A DNA stretch of 64,000 nt. It comes from Nigrospora sphaerica (lineage: Eukaryota; Ascomycota; Sordariomycetes; Amphisphaeriales; Apiosporaceae). Within the stretch, counting starts at the first letter, position 1. Each line of letters opens with the position of its first letter. The position numbers and the translations under genes were made by a program. This document shows positions 12,326 to 22,233 of the stretch, piece by piece. The stretch is from positions 1,178,001-1,242,000 of the forward strand of contig JAGVVL010000013.1 of NCBI GenBank assembly GCA_018287875.1. Direction: 5' to 3'. The notes beneath the pieces were generated by a model. It did not search any database and was not told where the DNA came from. It saw nothing but the letters and a program-made list of their open reading frames with translations.

Positions 12326-12886
12326 TGTTGGAAGTGGTGGTTTGATCGGAAAGAGGAAGCAACCCCTTTATAAGGGCTCTTTCGATCTCGGAGGCTGTTC
12401 CTTAAGGATAAAGAAACACGGAAGAGTAGGAACTTCTCTTGAGGGGGGTAGAGAGTGAGATCTCTAAGTTGCTTGCTTATTTCCAAGACTATGTACACAA
12501 AGAGGGAAGATTTATCTCTTATTTATACCCTTTTAACCCTTTATTCTCTTAGTAATACGAAGAGGAGACGCGTAAGTGGACGCGTAAGCAGTGACGTGGC
12601 TTAGAAGCACGTGGACGCTTATGGAACCTCGTGGGACCATGTGGAGGCTTGTGGAACCTCATAGAAGTACATGGAAACTCGTAGAAACTTGTAGAAGGTT
12701 CCAAGTAGCGTAGGCCACGTATTCGGGAAAAGTGGCCCTAGCTTTAGGGTAGGGCGGCCCGTGCTGTCGGGTAAGGTGGCCTGAGCTTTAGGGCAGTCTT
12801 GGTTAAAGGACTAGCTTTTCGATAAGTGCATAGCTAAGTTCTTAACAAAGGATAACGGTATAGGGGTAAGCCCTATACTTTTAACA
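12326..12886 (+). repeat. solo LTR (LTR1), about 560 bp family
   Basis: Starts TGTTGGAAGTGGTGG, ends TTTTAACA, and is flanked by a perfect 5-bp target duplication GGGTG (12321-12325 and 12887-12891). TG...CA ends with a 5-bp duplication mark an LTR left by recombination. The middle contains a degenerate array of short GTGGAAnCTCGTAG-like units (about 12600-12710). It interrupts the C-terminal part of element A's transposase. The TGTTGGAA start suggests a Copia-type element, but no coding copy is present. Confidence 0.88.
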
Positions 12887-13324
12887 GGGTGTTAAAAAGG
12901 CTCTATTAGAGTGGGATTGCTTTAATTTTGCTATATTGGGTATTATTTAGTGTGTATTTTAAATTAAATTCCGGCTTAAAAGTGGCTTAGCTATACTCAC
13001 TAGCTAAAGACTAGCTGCTTTCTACTTATTCCGGATATTTTAGTTAGTAAGCCTAGTTAAACGAGCCTTTTAATAATAAGTAAGGAAATTCCGCTTATTA
13101 ACTACTGTTAAGTCCGTTATCTAAGTTAAAAACCCGAGCTCTTTCCAGTAAACCGATTTTAAGGAACTAAAAACGGCTAGATCGAGAGGTTAAAGAACGT
13201 AAGAGGTATAAAAGGGTAAAAAAAGAAGATATATCCGATACGAGAAGCATTGAAATATAAAATCAATCGTTATATAGCTATCATAGCCGTCTATAATAAG
13301 TAAGCGGTACTCGGAAGGGTCCTC

Positions 13325-13598
13325 TAGGTGTTACGGACCAACGGCAGGACCAACGCCCAACACAGGCCGCTTTACCTCTTATGGCCAGCGCTTGCACAAC
13401 CCCGCATGAAGTAAGGGAGGAATGCACCGCCACCCTGTCAAAGCCTCAACCCGGCCACAGGTCACGTGACCGATCATAAGTGGGGCAGGGTGAGCGCAAG
13501 GCTTAGCAACCGTGATCTGCACAAGGATCACGATAGCTACAAAGGTGATCGCCTTAAGAATAAAGGTAATCCAAGGTATCAGTAAGGGAATGACTTAG
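13325..13598. other. GC-richer segment inside element A, unassigned
   Basis: Between AT-rich transposase remnant and the LTR element lies a block starting TGTTACGGACCAACGGC that is much more GC-rich than its surroundings. The abrupt composition change suggests a later insertion. I found no matching target duplication or second copy, so I cannot name it. Confidence 0.35.
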
Positions 13599-13603
13599 TA
13601 TAT

Positions 13604-14750
13604 TGTTGCAGGTATAGGACTTATTCTATACCGTTCTGTTGGAAGTGGTGGTTTGATCGAAAAGAGGAAGCAACCCCTTTATAAGGGCTCTTTCGATCTC
13701 GGAGGTCGTTTCTATAAAGAAACACGGAAGGATAAGGAACTTCTCTTCAAGAGGAACGAGAGTGTATTTCGTGTGCTTGCTTGCTTCAGAACAGACTAGT
13801 TACACAAAGAGGGGAGATTCAGCCTTTACTTATACCTGTTAAACCCTTATTCTCTTAGTAATACAAGGAAGAGGACGCGTAAGTGATTGCGTAAGTGATT
13901 ACGTGGCTTAGAAGCATATGGAACCTTATAGAGGTTTGTGGAGCCTCATGGGGGCTTGTGGGAGCTTTAGGGAGCCACGTAGAAACTCGTGGAAACTCGT
14001 GGAACCTTGCAGAAGCTTCCGCGTGGCGAACGCTACGCTTGTGGGTAAAGCGGGCCATGCTTGCGGGTAAGCTGGCCCGTGCTCCAGGGTAGGCTAGCCC
14101 GAGCTTTAGGATAGGCTCGGTTAAAGGACTAGCTTCTCGTTAAGTGCATAGCTTAGTCCGTAGTGACAGAGAACGGTATAGGATAAGTCCTATACCTGCA
14201 ACACGTTCTCTGTCACTACGGACTAAGCTATGCACTTAACAAGAAGCTAGTCCTTTAACCGAGCCTATCCTAAAGCTTGGGCCAGCCTACCCTGGAGCAC
14301 GGGCCAGCTTACCCGCAAGCATGGCCCGCTTTACCCATAAGCGTGGCGTTCGCCACGCGGAAGCTTCTGCAAGGTTCCACGAGTTTCCACGAGTTTCTAC
14401 GTGGCTCCCTGAAGCTCCCACGAGCCCCCATGAGGCTCCACAAACCTCTATAAGGTTCCATATGCTTCTAAGCCACGTAATCACTTACGCAATCACTTAC
14501 GCGTCCTCTTCCTTGTATTACTAAGAGGATAAGGGTTTAACGGATATAAGTAAAGGCTGAATCTCCCCTCTTTGTGTAACTAGTCTGTCCTGAAGTAAGC
14601 AAGCAAAAAAGCACACGAAATACACTCTCGTTCCTTTTGAAGAGAAGTTCCTTATTCTTCCGTGTTTCTTTATAGAAACGACCTCCGAGATCGAAAGAGC
14701 CCTTATAAAGGGGTTGCTTCCTCTTTTCGATCAAACCACCACTTCCAACA
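13604..14750 (-). repeat. left LTR (LTR3), split by LTR2
   Basis: Minus-oriented copy: TGTTGCAGGTATAGG at 13604 to 13636, then resumes at 14204/14209 and ends TTCCAACA at 14750. The gap is exactly the solo LTR2 and its target duplication. Confidence 0.85.
13637..14203 (+). repeat. solo LTR (LTR2), inserted inside LTR3 in opposite orientation
   Basis: TGTTGGAAGTGGTGG...CTATACCTGCAACA with 5-bp duplication CGTTC on both sides (13632-13636, 14204-14208). Because host and guest are the same family in opposite orientation, 13637-14750 forms a near-perfect 1.1-kb palindrome. Confidence 0.9.
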
Positions 14751-14759
14751 GGTTATGAG

Positions 14760-15075
14760 TGTGAGAGGCTGAGCCTTGAAGCACTATCGAAGGGGCCAAA
14801 TGCTGTTTATTTTCTAGATGGGAAAGAGAGAAGAGAACCGTCTTCAGGAGGCCGGGCGCAGCGCCTCGTTAAATCTTGCGAGACTGGACCGGAACGTTCG
14901 GATCGGAACGTTCGGATCGGAACGTTCGGATCGCTGCTCAGCTCCCCCCTCCTAGGTCTTGACCACTAGCCTGGCGTTCGAATGGAGAGACCTACTCGGA
15001 GCCTCATATGAGGGGTTCGTGAGACGCTCAGGCCAGGTGCGCCTGAGCCTATCTTCCAGGTCCCAACCTGTAACA
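14760..15075 (-). repeat. solo LTR of a second family (316 bp)
   Basis: On the minus strand it starts TGTTACAGGTTGGGACC and ends CTCTCACA. A perfect 5-bp duplication ATGAG sits at 14755-14759 and 15076-15080. It contains three tandem 14-bp units GGAACGTTCGGATC. The sister copy is at 30537-30852 in the opposite orientation. Confidence 0.9.
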
Positions 15076-15802
15076 ATGAGCCCGGGCCGATATCTTTCGA
15101 TGTACGCCCCGTTAACCTCCTTCGTCGGTTTTCCTCGGACACCCCTCGGCTTATAAGCTACTGGGAAGCGACCCTAAGTCTTCCGTAGCTCCCACGACTC
15201 CGAAAAGCTTATAAAGTGTTACGGCATAAGTACATAGGTGCAAGGGCATGGGAACGCATAGACGACTTACCGCTGCTTGGCGGTACGTACCGCCGCTGGC
15301 TGGATATATTCCTGCCAAACAGTAACTGAGAGGAGCCTGTTCCTCTTCTTTTCCTCTTCACCTGTAGTTTTCGCATCTCAATAGAACCCTTGGGTCATCA
15401 ACAGATTCTTCGTTCCTCGAACCGTGACATAAAGGCGACCTTAAGTCCTTAAAGCTACAAATTCGTTCCGGACTTCGAAACGATACGGATGTCTTAAAGT
15501 CCTCGGCTTCGCTTTAAGCGAATATTATCGAATTAGCCGTTCTCGGCGTCCCGAAGAACATATGGCTACTTATTTATTCCTTACCCTTAGGAATTAAATA
15601 AGCTATATTCGATGTTTGCCAATTTTATCGGTTACTTATCTGTTAACTATTATACGGATATTTCGAGGCTCTTTTCGGTAATGAGAAACCGAATATCGCT
15701 TTCTCTCCTTTAAGGATATAGCGATGCTTCTCTTTTTATAAGAGAAATAGCCGAAAACTTATTAAATGGTGTATACCGGAAGATAAGCGGATGGAACTTC
15801 TC

Positions 15803-15984
15803 TAGTCCTTAGCATGACTATAAACTGCCGTACTAGTCCTTAGCATGACTATAAACTGCTGTACTAGTCCTTAGCATGACTATAAACTGCCGTACTAGTC
15901 CTTAGTATGACTACAAACTGCCGTACTAGTCCTTAGCATGACTATAAACTGCCGTACTAGTCCTTAGCATGACTATAAACTGCC
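15803..15984. repeat. 31-bp tandem repeat, six units
   Basis: Six consecutive units of TAGTCCTTAGCATGACTATA + AACTGCCGTAC with one or two substitutions each. A seventh, diverged piece of the unit occurs at about 16137-16165. It lies in the internal part of the non-autonomous LTR element. Confidence 0.93.
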
Positions 15985-16316
15985 AGAAAAAGGCATCCGT
16001 CTCCACGGCTATAAGACCTTTAAAGAGGCTTCCCTTCTTTTATAAGGGTATAAGTCCTTAAAGAAAGCATTTCTTTACAAATATAAGTCTTTCTACTCCT
16101 TATACCTTATATAGGTGTAAAAGAGGGGGTGTAAAGTCCTTAGCATGACTTTAAACTGCCGTATAAAGGCATGCTCTTTTATAGCAGCTATAAGTCCTTT
16201 AAAAGGCTTCTTTTTAAAGGTATAAGTCCTTAAAGAAAGCATTTCTTTACGAATATAAGTCTTTCTACTCCTCTTACCTTATAAAGCCTTCTAACAGTAT
16301 AGGTTAAGAGAGGGGG

Positions 16317-16877
16317 TGTTAAAAGTATAGGGCTTACTCCTATACCGTTATCCTTTGTTAAGAACTTAGCTATGCACTTATCAAAAAGCTAGTCCTTTAA
16401 CCGAGACTGCCCTAAAGCTCGGGCCACCTTACCCAACAGCACGGGCCACCCTACCCTAAAGTTAGGGCCACTTTTCCTATATACGTGGCCTACGCCACTC
16501 GGAACTTTCTATAAGTTTCTACGAGTTTCCACGTACTTCCATAAGGTTCCACGAGCCTCCACGTGGTCCCACGAGGTTCCATAAGCGTCCATGTGCTTCT
16601 AAGCTACGTCACTGCTTACGCGTCCACTTACGCGTCCCCTCTTTGTATTACTAAGAGGATAAAGGGTTAAAAGGGTATAAATAAGGGATAAATCTTCTTT
16701 TTTTATGTACATAGTCTCGGAAATAAGCAAGCAACTTAGAGATCTCACTCTCTACCCCCCTCAAGAGAAGTTCCTACTCTTCCGTGTTTCTTTATCCTTA
16801 AGGAACAGCCTCCGAGATCGAAAGAGCCCTTATAAAGGGGTTGCTTCCTCTTTTCGATCAAACCACCATTTCCAACA
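16317..16877 (-). repeat. right LTR (LTR4) of the nested retroelement
   Basis: Minus-oriented: TGTTAAAAGTATAGGGC at 16317 to TTTCCAACA at 16877, followed by TATAT, which matches the bases before LTR3. Belongs to the TTTTAACA-ended subfamily together with LTR1 and LTR6. Confidence 0.85.
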
Positions 16878-18055
16878 TATATAAATTAAGAGGATTTCCT
16901 ATATAGACAGTCATTACCTTAGTGATCAATTTAAGCATCTATCTCACCTATAGATGGGGGTAACCTCCTAACGACCTATTGTAAAGATCGGATCAGTTAC
17001 CCAGTTAAACACCCTCAGTCATTCAATTACCTAGCGACCAGTGTTTAAGTAGACAGACGCTCTCTGTCCCTGATTGTATAAACCCTACGTCACGCAGTAC
17101 TTAGGTATAGCGCTTCTTTACACCAGGGTGGTATTCGGGATAAAGACTTTCTTAAGCCACTCGAGCGCTGTTTCGTCTATAATCTATCCGTTTTCGGTTG
17201 TAGTGAAATGCCAGCCTTTAAATTAGCTTAAATTAACTAGGAACTATTATTATTAAACTGTTTTGCCCTTAAAAATGACTAAAAATGGCAGGGCGCGGCT
17301 TTAAGTAAAGATACGTTTAATAAAGAACGTCTAAATATAAGAACTAGGCTGTTTCTTTTAGACTGAGCGTTTTTTAAACCTCTAAGTACTAAACTGTTCG
17401 ATCCAGCACCTTTTAGGAGTCCTGCTTTATCTATGTTGTAGCGGTTAGCCGGCTTTACCCTCTGGATCTCCGGTAGTTGAAGATGTCGGAACTATAAGCG
17501 AATTACCTCGATTAAGGCGCTATTAACACGTTACAAGTCGATAGACCGGCTCTTCTGGACCTGCACAGCTGGGTTCCTATGTAGGAAGGCCTGTAGCCAC
17601 CTCTTTCCGAGTAGCTCGCTATCGCCTTAAGCCCGAAGGATGCGGTCGGCGAACTCCTTAACTTGGGCGTGTGAAAGCGGAAGCCCTAAGGCAGCTTAAG
17701 TTAGGATCCAAGTTGTAAGTAGCTTTTATTAGACTAGTCTGAGCCTCTGTTAATCTACGAAGGCTTCGGGTTTAAGTTAATAACCTTTAATTTGGTTTTA
17801 AAGTGTTAACTTCGGTATACCGTAATTTTGAGAGGTCTGCTTAATTTCACCCCCACCTGTAATAGCAGTTAAGGCTTATTAAAGTTCTGCTTTTGAATAT
17901 TGCTTCATGATAAGAAATTGAATACAGATATTAAGTTTTGGATAGATTAAAGTAAATTTGCTAAAGTAAATATAAAAAGAAATCGAGGGGCTGGAAATTC
18001 GGTGGCTGGTTTTTGGGCGGCCCAAATGTGGGGGGGGGCCCAAATGGGGGTCCTC

Positions 18056-19281
18056 CAACTTACAAGAGAACTGAAGTGTTGTCTTATTATCAGGCCTTGG
18101 TATAGAAGTTTCCCAATCCCAGTCTACTGACTTAAAGGTTTTATGTATTTAACTTACTGGTGGCCGAGACGCAGCCAATCTAGGTAAGTGTCGGAATTCT
18201 CTTATTTACGTAGGCAGTGGACCTTGAAAAAGCCAATCGCTTTAGGAAGTCGACCGTGTCATATCAGTTTACTTATAGAAGAGTACGTGGCCCCCAGTAA
18301 TATGTCTCTGCCAGCCTTGCTCGCCCATATCAAAAATGGTGCATGCAAACTCTCCAGGTTATAAATGTCTAGGATATTTAGCCGTGGGCTGCGTGGCATA
18401 GTCTACATGTAGTTTCGGCGAAAAGAGTGTTGGGAAGCAAAGGGCAAGATATGCAGCCTTAGTGTGGTCTCAGTTTGGGCAGTGCGTCCAAGGTGGGGTG
18501 GCGCCATAGAGTGACTCCTGGATACTGTCAATGCGGGACGCGCACGTAATTGCGTCTCTACATTGACTCTCCGTCCCCCGTGTCCGACCGGCGTCCTCTG
18601 GATGTAGGAGAGTTCGACATGGCTGGGCTTACACGGAGTGTTTCCTGGAAGGGGTCGCTCTACCAACCAAATTTTGGTTGATTTAGGTCTGCGAAAGCCC
18701 TGGAGTTGTACGTTATCGGCAATAAGGATTGGGGGGTGTTCGCCCGCTATGATGCGGATCAAGACGGGCTGGGCGGCATCAGAGCTTCATTTGTCCAGGC
18801 CCCAGCACTGCATCCGCGCCTCGCAGAACCTGAGCTTGGGTCAATGTCTCACCCCGGAAAAATGAGGGACGGCAAAGGGCTGGTGGTGCACAGTGTGATT
18901 GGCACTCCTCTCAGCTCGCCCAGGCATAGGACCCCTAGGCCCCGACGTGGCTGAGACATTGGAGCTGCCGAAGTCCGTGGTACCAGTTAATGAATGTACA
19001 GTCAATGAGGAGTTTCGAGAGAATGCTGCTTTTCCTATTCCCTGGGCGCTTGGCCGCACTGAGGAATCCTAACCTTCGCGGTTGCGCTGTGATGCACGAA
19101 TCCGTACGCGCCATCGTCTTTTTACCGCCCCGTGAATGATATAAAGAAGGCGGGCCTTATAACCTTAGGGCTTATATTCCTTTCCTCATCACAAAATACC
19201 CAGCACCCAGCATCCTCAATTATCACACTCACTCATTTAACCGCCACCTTCGCTTAAGCATCCAATCCGTCCATCGATATC
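18056..19281. other. intergenic region with promoter of the SnoaL-like gene
   Basis: Short overlapping ORFs on both strands, none convincing. The last 150 bases contain TGATATAAAGAA (about 19137) and a CT-rich leader ahead of the ATG at 19282, so this end is probably the promoter. Confidence 0.4.
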
Positions 19282-19873
19282 ATGCGTGCCGCGACCGCTG
19301 CTCTCTTTTTCATCTCGGCCTCCCTCGGAGCCGCGCAGGGCCCCCAGGCCGACCCTTACGAGGCCATCCACCAGGCCGAGTACTTGCTGGCCGATCTGCT
19401 CGACACGAAGCAGTACGACCGCCTTCACGAGGCCCTAACGGATGACGTCGTTTACGACAGCCGACCCTTAGGCTCCTACGGCGGCCTTTCCGTCGGCCTC
19501 GAGGAGCTCACCAACAACGTGCGCGCGGCTTTTGGGGACGCCTATAACCAGCACCACGTCGGGAACGCTCTAATTAAATTTGTCAATGACGAGGCCACCT
19601 CGGCAAACGTCACGACCTAGTTCGTTCCGCTCTCTTTTACTGTAGTCTTGAAGCGGGATTGCTAATACCTATGACAGCCTGACCTGGTCCCGATGGGACG
19701 CGGCCGCGCCCAACGATATCACGAAGACGTTCCGCCTCTACGAGAAGTGCGACGACCTCTTTGTCCTCGACCCCAGCGACGGCCGCTGGAAGCTGAAGTA
19801 CAGCCTCGTCACGCTCATGGCCCCCAAGGTCGAGGGCGTCTACTGGAATGACGCGAGCCAAACCTGCAACTAA
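19282..19873 (+). CDS. secreted SnoaL-like (NTF2-fold) protein
   Basis: Exons 19282-19619 and 19678-19873 (534 nt, 177 aa). Signal peptide MRAATAALFFISASLGAAQG, then an NTF2-like alpha+beta cone: helix IHQAEYLLADLLDTKQYDRLHEALTDD, strand VVYDSRP, and a late core NVTTYLTWSRWDAA...YEKCDDLFVLDPSDGRWKLKYSLV. This pattern is that of the SnoaL-like superfamily (small cyclases, isomerases or ligand-binding proteins); the actual ligand is unknown. The 58-nt intron has a good branch site (GCTAATAC) and ACAG acceptor but the unusual donor GTTCGT. Without splicing the frame meets TAG at 19618. Secretion is inferred from the N-terminus. Confidence 0.8.
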
Positions 19874-21450
19874 GGGACCTTGCGCTAGGCGAAAACCCTC
19901 GCGTGTGCCGGTTTCGAAGACTCGTGATATGCTTCTAGACAGCAGAAGGTTACCGGACTTGCATTCATGCAGTGGCTTTCACAATCACAACTTCTTGGTA
20001 GAGGCATGTTTAGCTGTATTGTAAACCCCGATTGATTTCGTGGATTTTCACTAGCAAAGCATCGAGGGTATTAATTACTTGAAAAGCTCCATGGTCCGCA
20101 TAGATGAGGGGGCCCCAATACGTGACGCATGACGTACAGAATGATGAATGAAGTCAAGCTCTTCAAGCCACAGCACAGCGAAATTAGGTCAACGCCTTTG
20201 TATCGGAGGAACCTGTGCGCATTCGTCCGCACATAATGATTTTCTGGATTTAAAAGTTTACCGGTTCTCTGGCCGGTTAGTGTAAGCCACAAAATTTCAA
20301 GACCTGCCTTAAAAGAACGCAGCCCACGGCCGAACGCTCCTCTCCGCCTAACCGTGATACGAATCACAGGAAATGCTGACCATAGTAAAGGCGCTAGAGG
20401 GGATTTAACTTCATTTTGTCAATGCCATCTTATTACCAGTCTGATCGCATATTATGCGGCAAGGGCGGACAGATAGACATCATTTACCCTGAGCTGACGT
20501 GAGCGGGAGCCCCGGGAAAAGAAGCTTCTAGAGACCCTTGGCAGAATTTTGAAGCTGTTGCAGCTCCACCGACATATAACGGATGCATGGCCCCCTTAGA
20601 TCGTAAGTTCACCGTGTTCTTAGGGCTCCGAGTCTTCAAAACGGCTGCAAACCCGACGAGCCGGCGGTCCAAGAAGGTGATCACGCTCTCCTTGGCGACC
20701 CAGCTATTGAGGGGGTATTAACCACCAGGGTCCGCTTGTAAGCTGGCCAGAGAGGATCCGCGGTCATGTGATGGTCTCTGGGAAATGGTCTGCCGCCTCT
20801 TTTTTTGGTATGCGAACTTTCCATGATTGCAAGTCTTGCGGTTTCAGCTTTCCACCAAGTCAAGCTTCAAGAGGCCGTCGCTAGATGTCATATTTAACGC
20901 AGTTAGAAGTGGAGAGGGTTCGCGTCCTCTTTGGGCTCATGATGTAGGTGTCGTTACTTGGTTTATGTAGGCGCGTATGCGACGGAACCCGGCCGGCCTG
21001 CATCGAGCCAATGTGCGCGTGCTTGTAATTACGGGAGGTTGCATTGGCCCCGCAAATTGGTGCTTTTACCACGCAGCTAATACACAACAGGAGGGGCAAC
21101 CTGGCTATGGCAGAGTGATAATTCATGCGCCCAGGACCTTTACTATACCGTTGCAAGCCCGGCAGCAACCTAAACGCCGTCAAGGACACCAGTCGTAAAC
21201 GCGGTCCATGGCCTCGATGATGGGGAGGATACCTCTATATAAACGAGCAATTGTCCACCATGGGCCAGCGAATTTAGCGTATGGACTTTTCTGCTGACAG
21301 AAGTTCATCATCTTTACCAAGGCCGGCGCAAAACGCAACGGCCGACCAGCGTGGATAGAATCCGCGTGTCTTACTCTTCTACTTTCACCACTCCTTAACA
21401 TTGCGTTCCCATTCCACAGCATTGCCGGCACTTGACCCCAAAAACTCGGC
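19874..21450. other. gene-free spacer
   Basis: No ORF with recognisable domain or splice-linked exons. Contains several short minus-strand ORFs around 20071-20863 without coding signature. The upstream 150 bases of the next gene are presumed promoter. Confidence 0.4.
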
Positions 21451-22233
21451 ATGTTTTCTGTCCGCAGCCTCGGCGCCATCGCCTTCGCCATCAGCCATGC
21501 CGTCTCGGCAGCGGCGTCCTTCCCGGAGCCTCTCTTTTTTTTCAACCTGACGCGGGACGAGTTCCTGCTTAAGAGGTGGGAGCATAAACGCGAAGGGCAG
21601 TCGATGCTTAGCAAGCGTGAACTCAAGGGGCTCGAACAACTTAACACGAATCAGTTCATCCGGAATCTCATAGAGGAACAATCCCAACATTGTCTCCATC
21701 GATTTGGCGAGGACATGCGTGTCGTTCGAAGCCAGTGCACCAAAACCGTAGTAAACAAGTGGCCTACGATGAGCATTTACTGCAAAATATATCCCGAAGA
21801 ACCCAATATTCGTCCACGCCACTCGTCAAAGTCGTGTCGCAAGAACCAAGTGTGCCGAATGGAGCAGTTCTACAACTTCAGTGGCCGGCGTGCATCATTA
21901 GCATTTTGCGAGGACGTGATCGAAGTTAACGAGAAGCCTGGCCCCGAAGTCGAAATCCCCCCCGTCTACGAAGGCTCCAAATCGATACCGGAACAGCAAT
22001 GGGTGCCGGGGATTTATGACACGCATTATGAGATGGCGGACCACATCGCCGGAGTCAAGGCAAGCTGGGAGTACCGCGGTCACTACGCCAATGGCTGGAA
22101 TTTCATCCACGGGAGTGAAGGCAAAACCACCTCTTTTGGTTGCTTGGGCTGTCCGGCGGGGACACTGTACGTCGAGACCGTGGGTTTTAAGAGCCGGGCG
22201 CAGGGCTTTACTGTTCCAGCGCACTTGCTTTGA
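21451..22233 (+). CDS. secreted 8-cysteine protein, unrecognised family, copy 1
   Basis: Single exon, 260 aa. Signal peptide about 1-22. A conserved start block FPEPLFFFNLTRDEF lies at 24-38. A dibasic KR at 55-56 could be a Kex2-type processing site. Cysteines are at 81, 96, 111, 129, 135, 153, 231 and 234. The C-terminal block 206-253 contains WEYRGHYANGWNFI and CLGCPAGTLYVETVGFK. The same blocks and all eight Cys recur in the protein at 46827-47690, on the opposite strand and 25 kb away, so this is a real family under constraint. I do not recognise it. Secretion, size and disulphide-type spacing suggest an extracellular, possibly effector-like, role (inference only). A second candidate dibasic site is KR41-42. 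Confidence 0.8.
   Translation: MFSVRSLGAIAFAISHAVSAAASFPEPLFFFNLTRDEFLLKRWEHKREGQSMLSKRELKGLEQLNTNQFIRNLIEEQSQHCLHRFGEDMRVVRSQCTKTVVNKWPTMSIYCKIYPEEPNIRPRHSSKSCRKNQVCRMEQFYNFSGRRASLAFCEDVIEVNEKPGPEVEIPPVYEGSKSIPEQQWVPGIYDTHYEMADHIAGVKASWEYRGHYANGWNFIHGSEGKTTSFGCLGCPAGTLYVETVGFKSRAQGFTVPAHLL

Larger units (their letters stand above)
13604..16877 (-). mobile_element. non-autonomous LTR retroelement with both LTRs, nested in element A
   Basis: Two LTRs in the same (minus) orientation, 13604-14750 (interrupted by LTR2) and 16317-16877, are flanked outside by the same 5 bases TATAT (13599-13603 and 16878-16882), as expected for one integration. After removing a nested solo LTR (14760-15075) the internal region is only about 1.25 kb. 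It has no gag-pol ORF, so the element is non-autonomous. The internal part carries a six-unit 31-bp tandem repeat. The two LTRs differ in their inner terminal motif (see Findings). Confidence 0.75.
11950..17908 (-). pseudogene. transposase remnant of element A (pogo-like, HTH + DDE)
   Basis: Reading leftward from ATG 17908: an HTH-psq-like start (MKQYSKAEL), then the second HTH (LLTTWILT, LSHAQVKEFADRILR, LGKRWLQAFLHRNPAVQVQKSR), then the first catalytic Asp in YNIDKAGLLKGAG near 17400. The frame resumes left of the LTR element (13300-12890) and again at 12320-12000 with the DDE C-terminal half. It is broken by many TAA/TAG codons at expected Gln positions and by the insertions. Non-functional. 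Compare the sister copies at 29909-36940 and 38808-40380. Confidence 0.75.
11840..18055 (-). mobile_element. pogo/Tigger-like DNA transposon A, RIP-degraded and interrupted by LTR insertions
   Basis: The ends are inverted repeats: GAGGACCCCCATTTGGGCC at 11840 and its complement ending at 18055. Each TIR contains the CATTTGGGCC motif twice. A degraded transposase reads leftward from 17908. The element is split by an LTR retroelement (13604-16877) and a solo LTR (12326-12886). Removing those and an unassigned GC-rich piece (13325-13598) leaves roughly 2 kb, normal for pogo-like elements. The DNA is very AT-rich with frequent CAA/CAG to TAA/TAG stops. A TA target duplication is not visible at these ends, probably through decay. 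Confidence 0.82.

Noticed and set aside
15803..15984. CRISPR-like array
   Set aside because: Units are contiguous 31-bp tandem repeats without spacers, in a fungal retroelement.
12326..16877. One large foldback element with 560-bp terminal inverted repeats
   Set aside because: The outer repeats have different 5-bp flanks: GGGTG belongs to LTR1 alone and TATAT to LTR3/LTR4, so they are separate LTR insertions.
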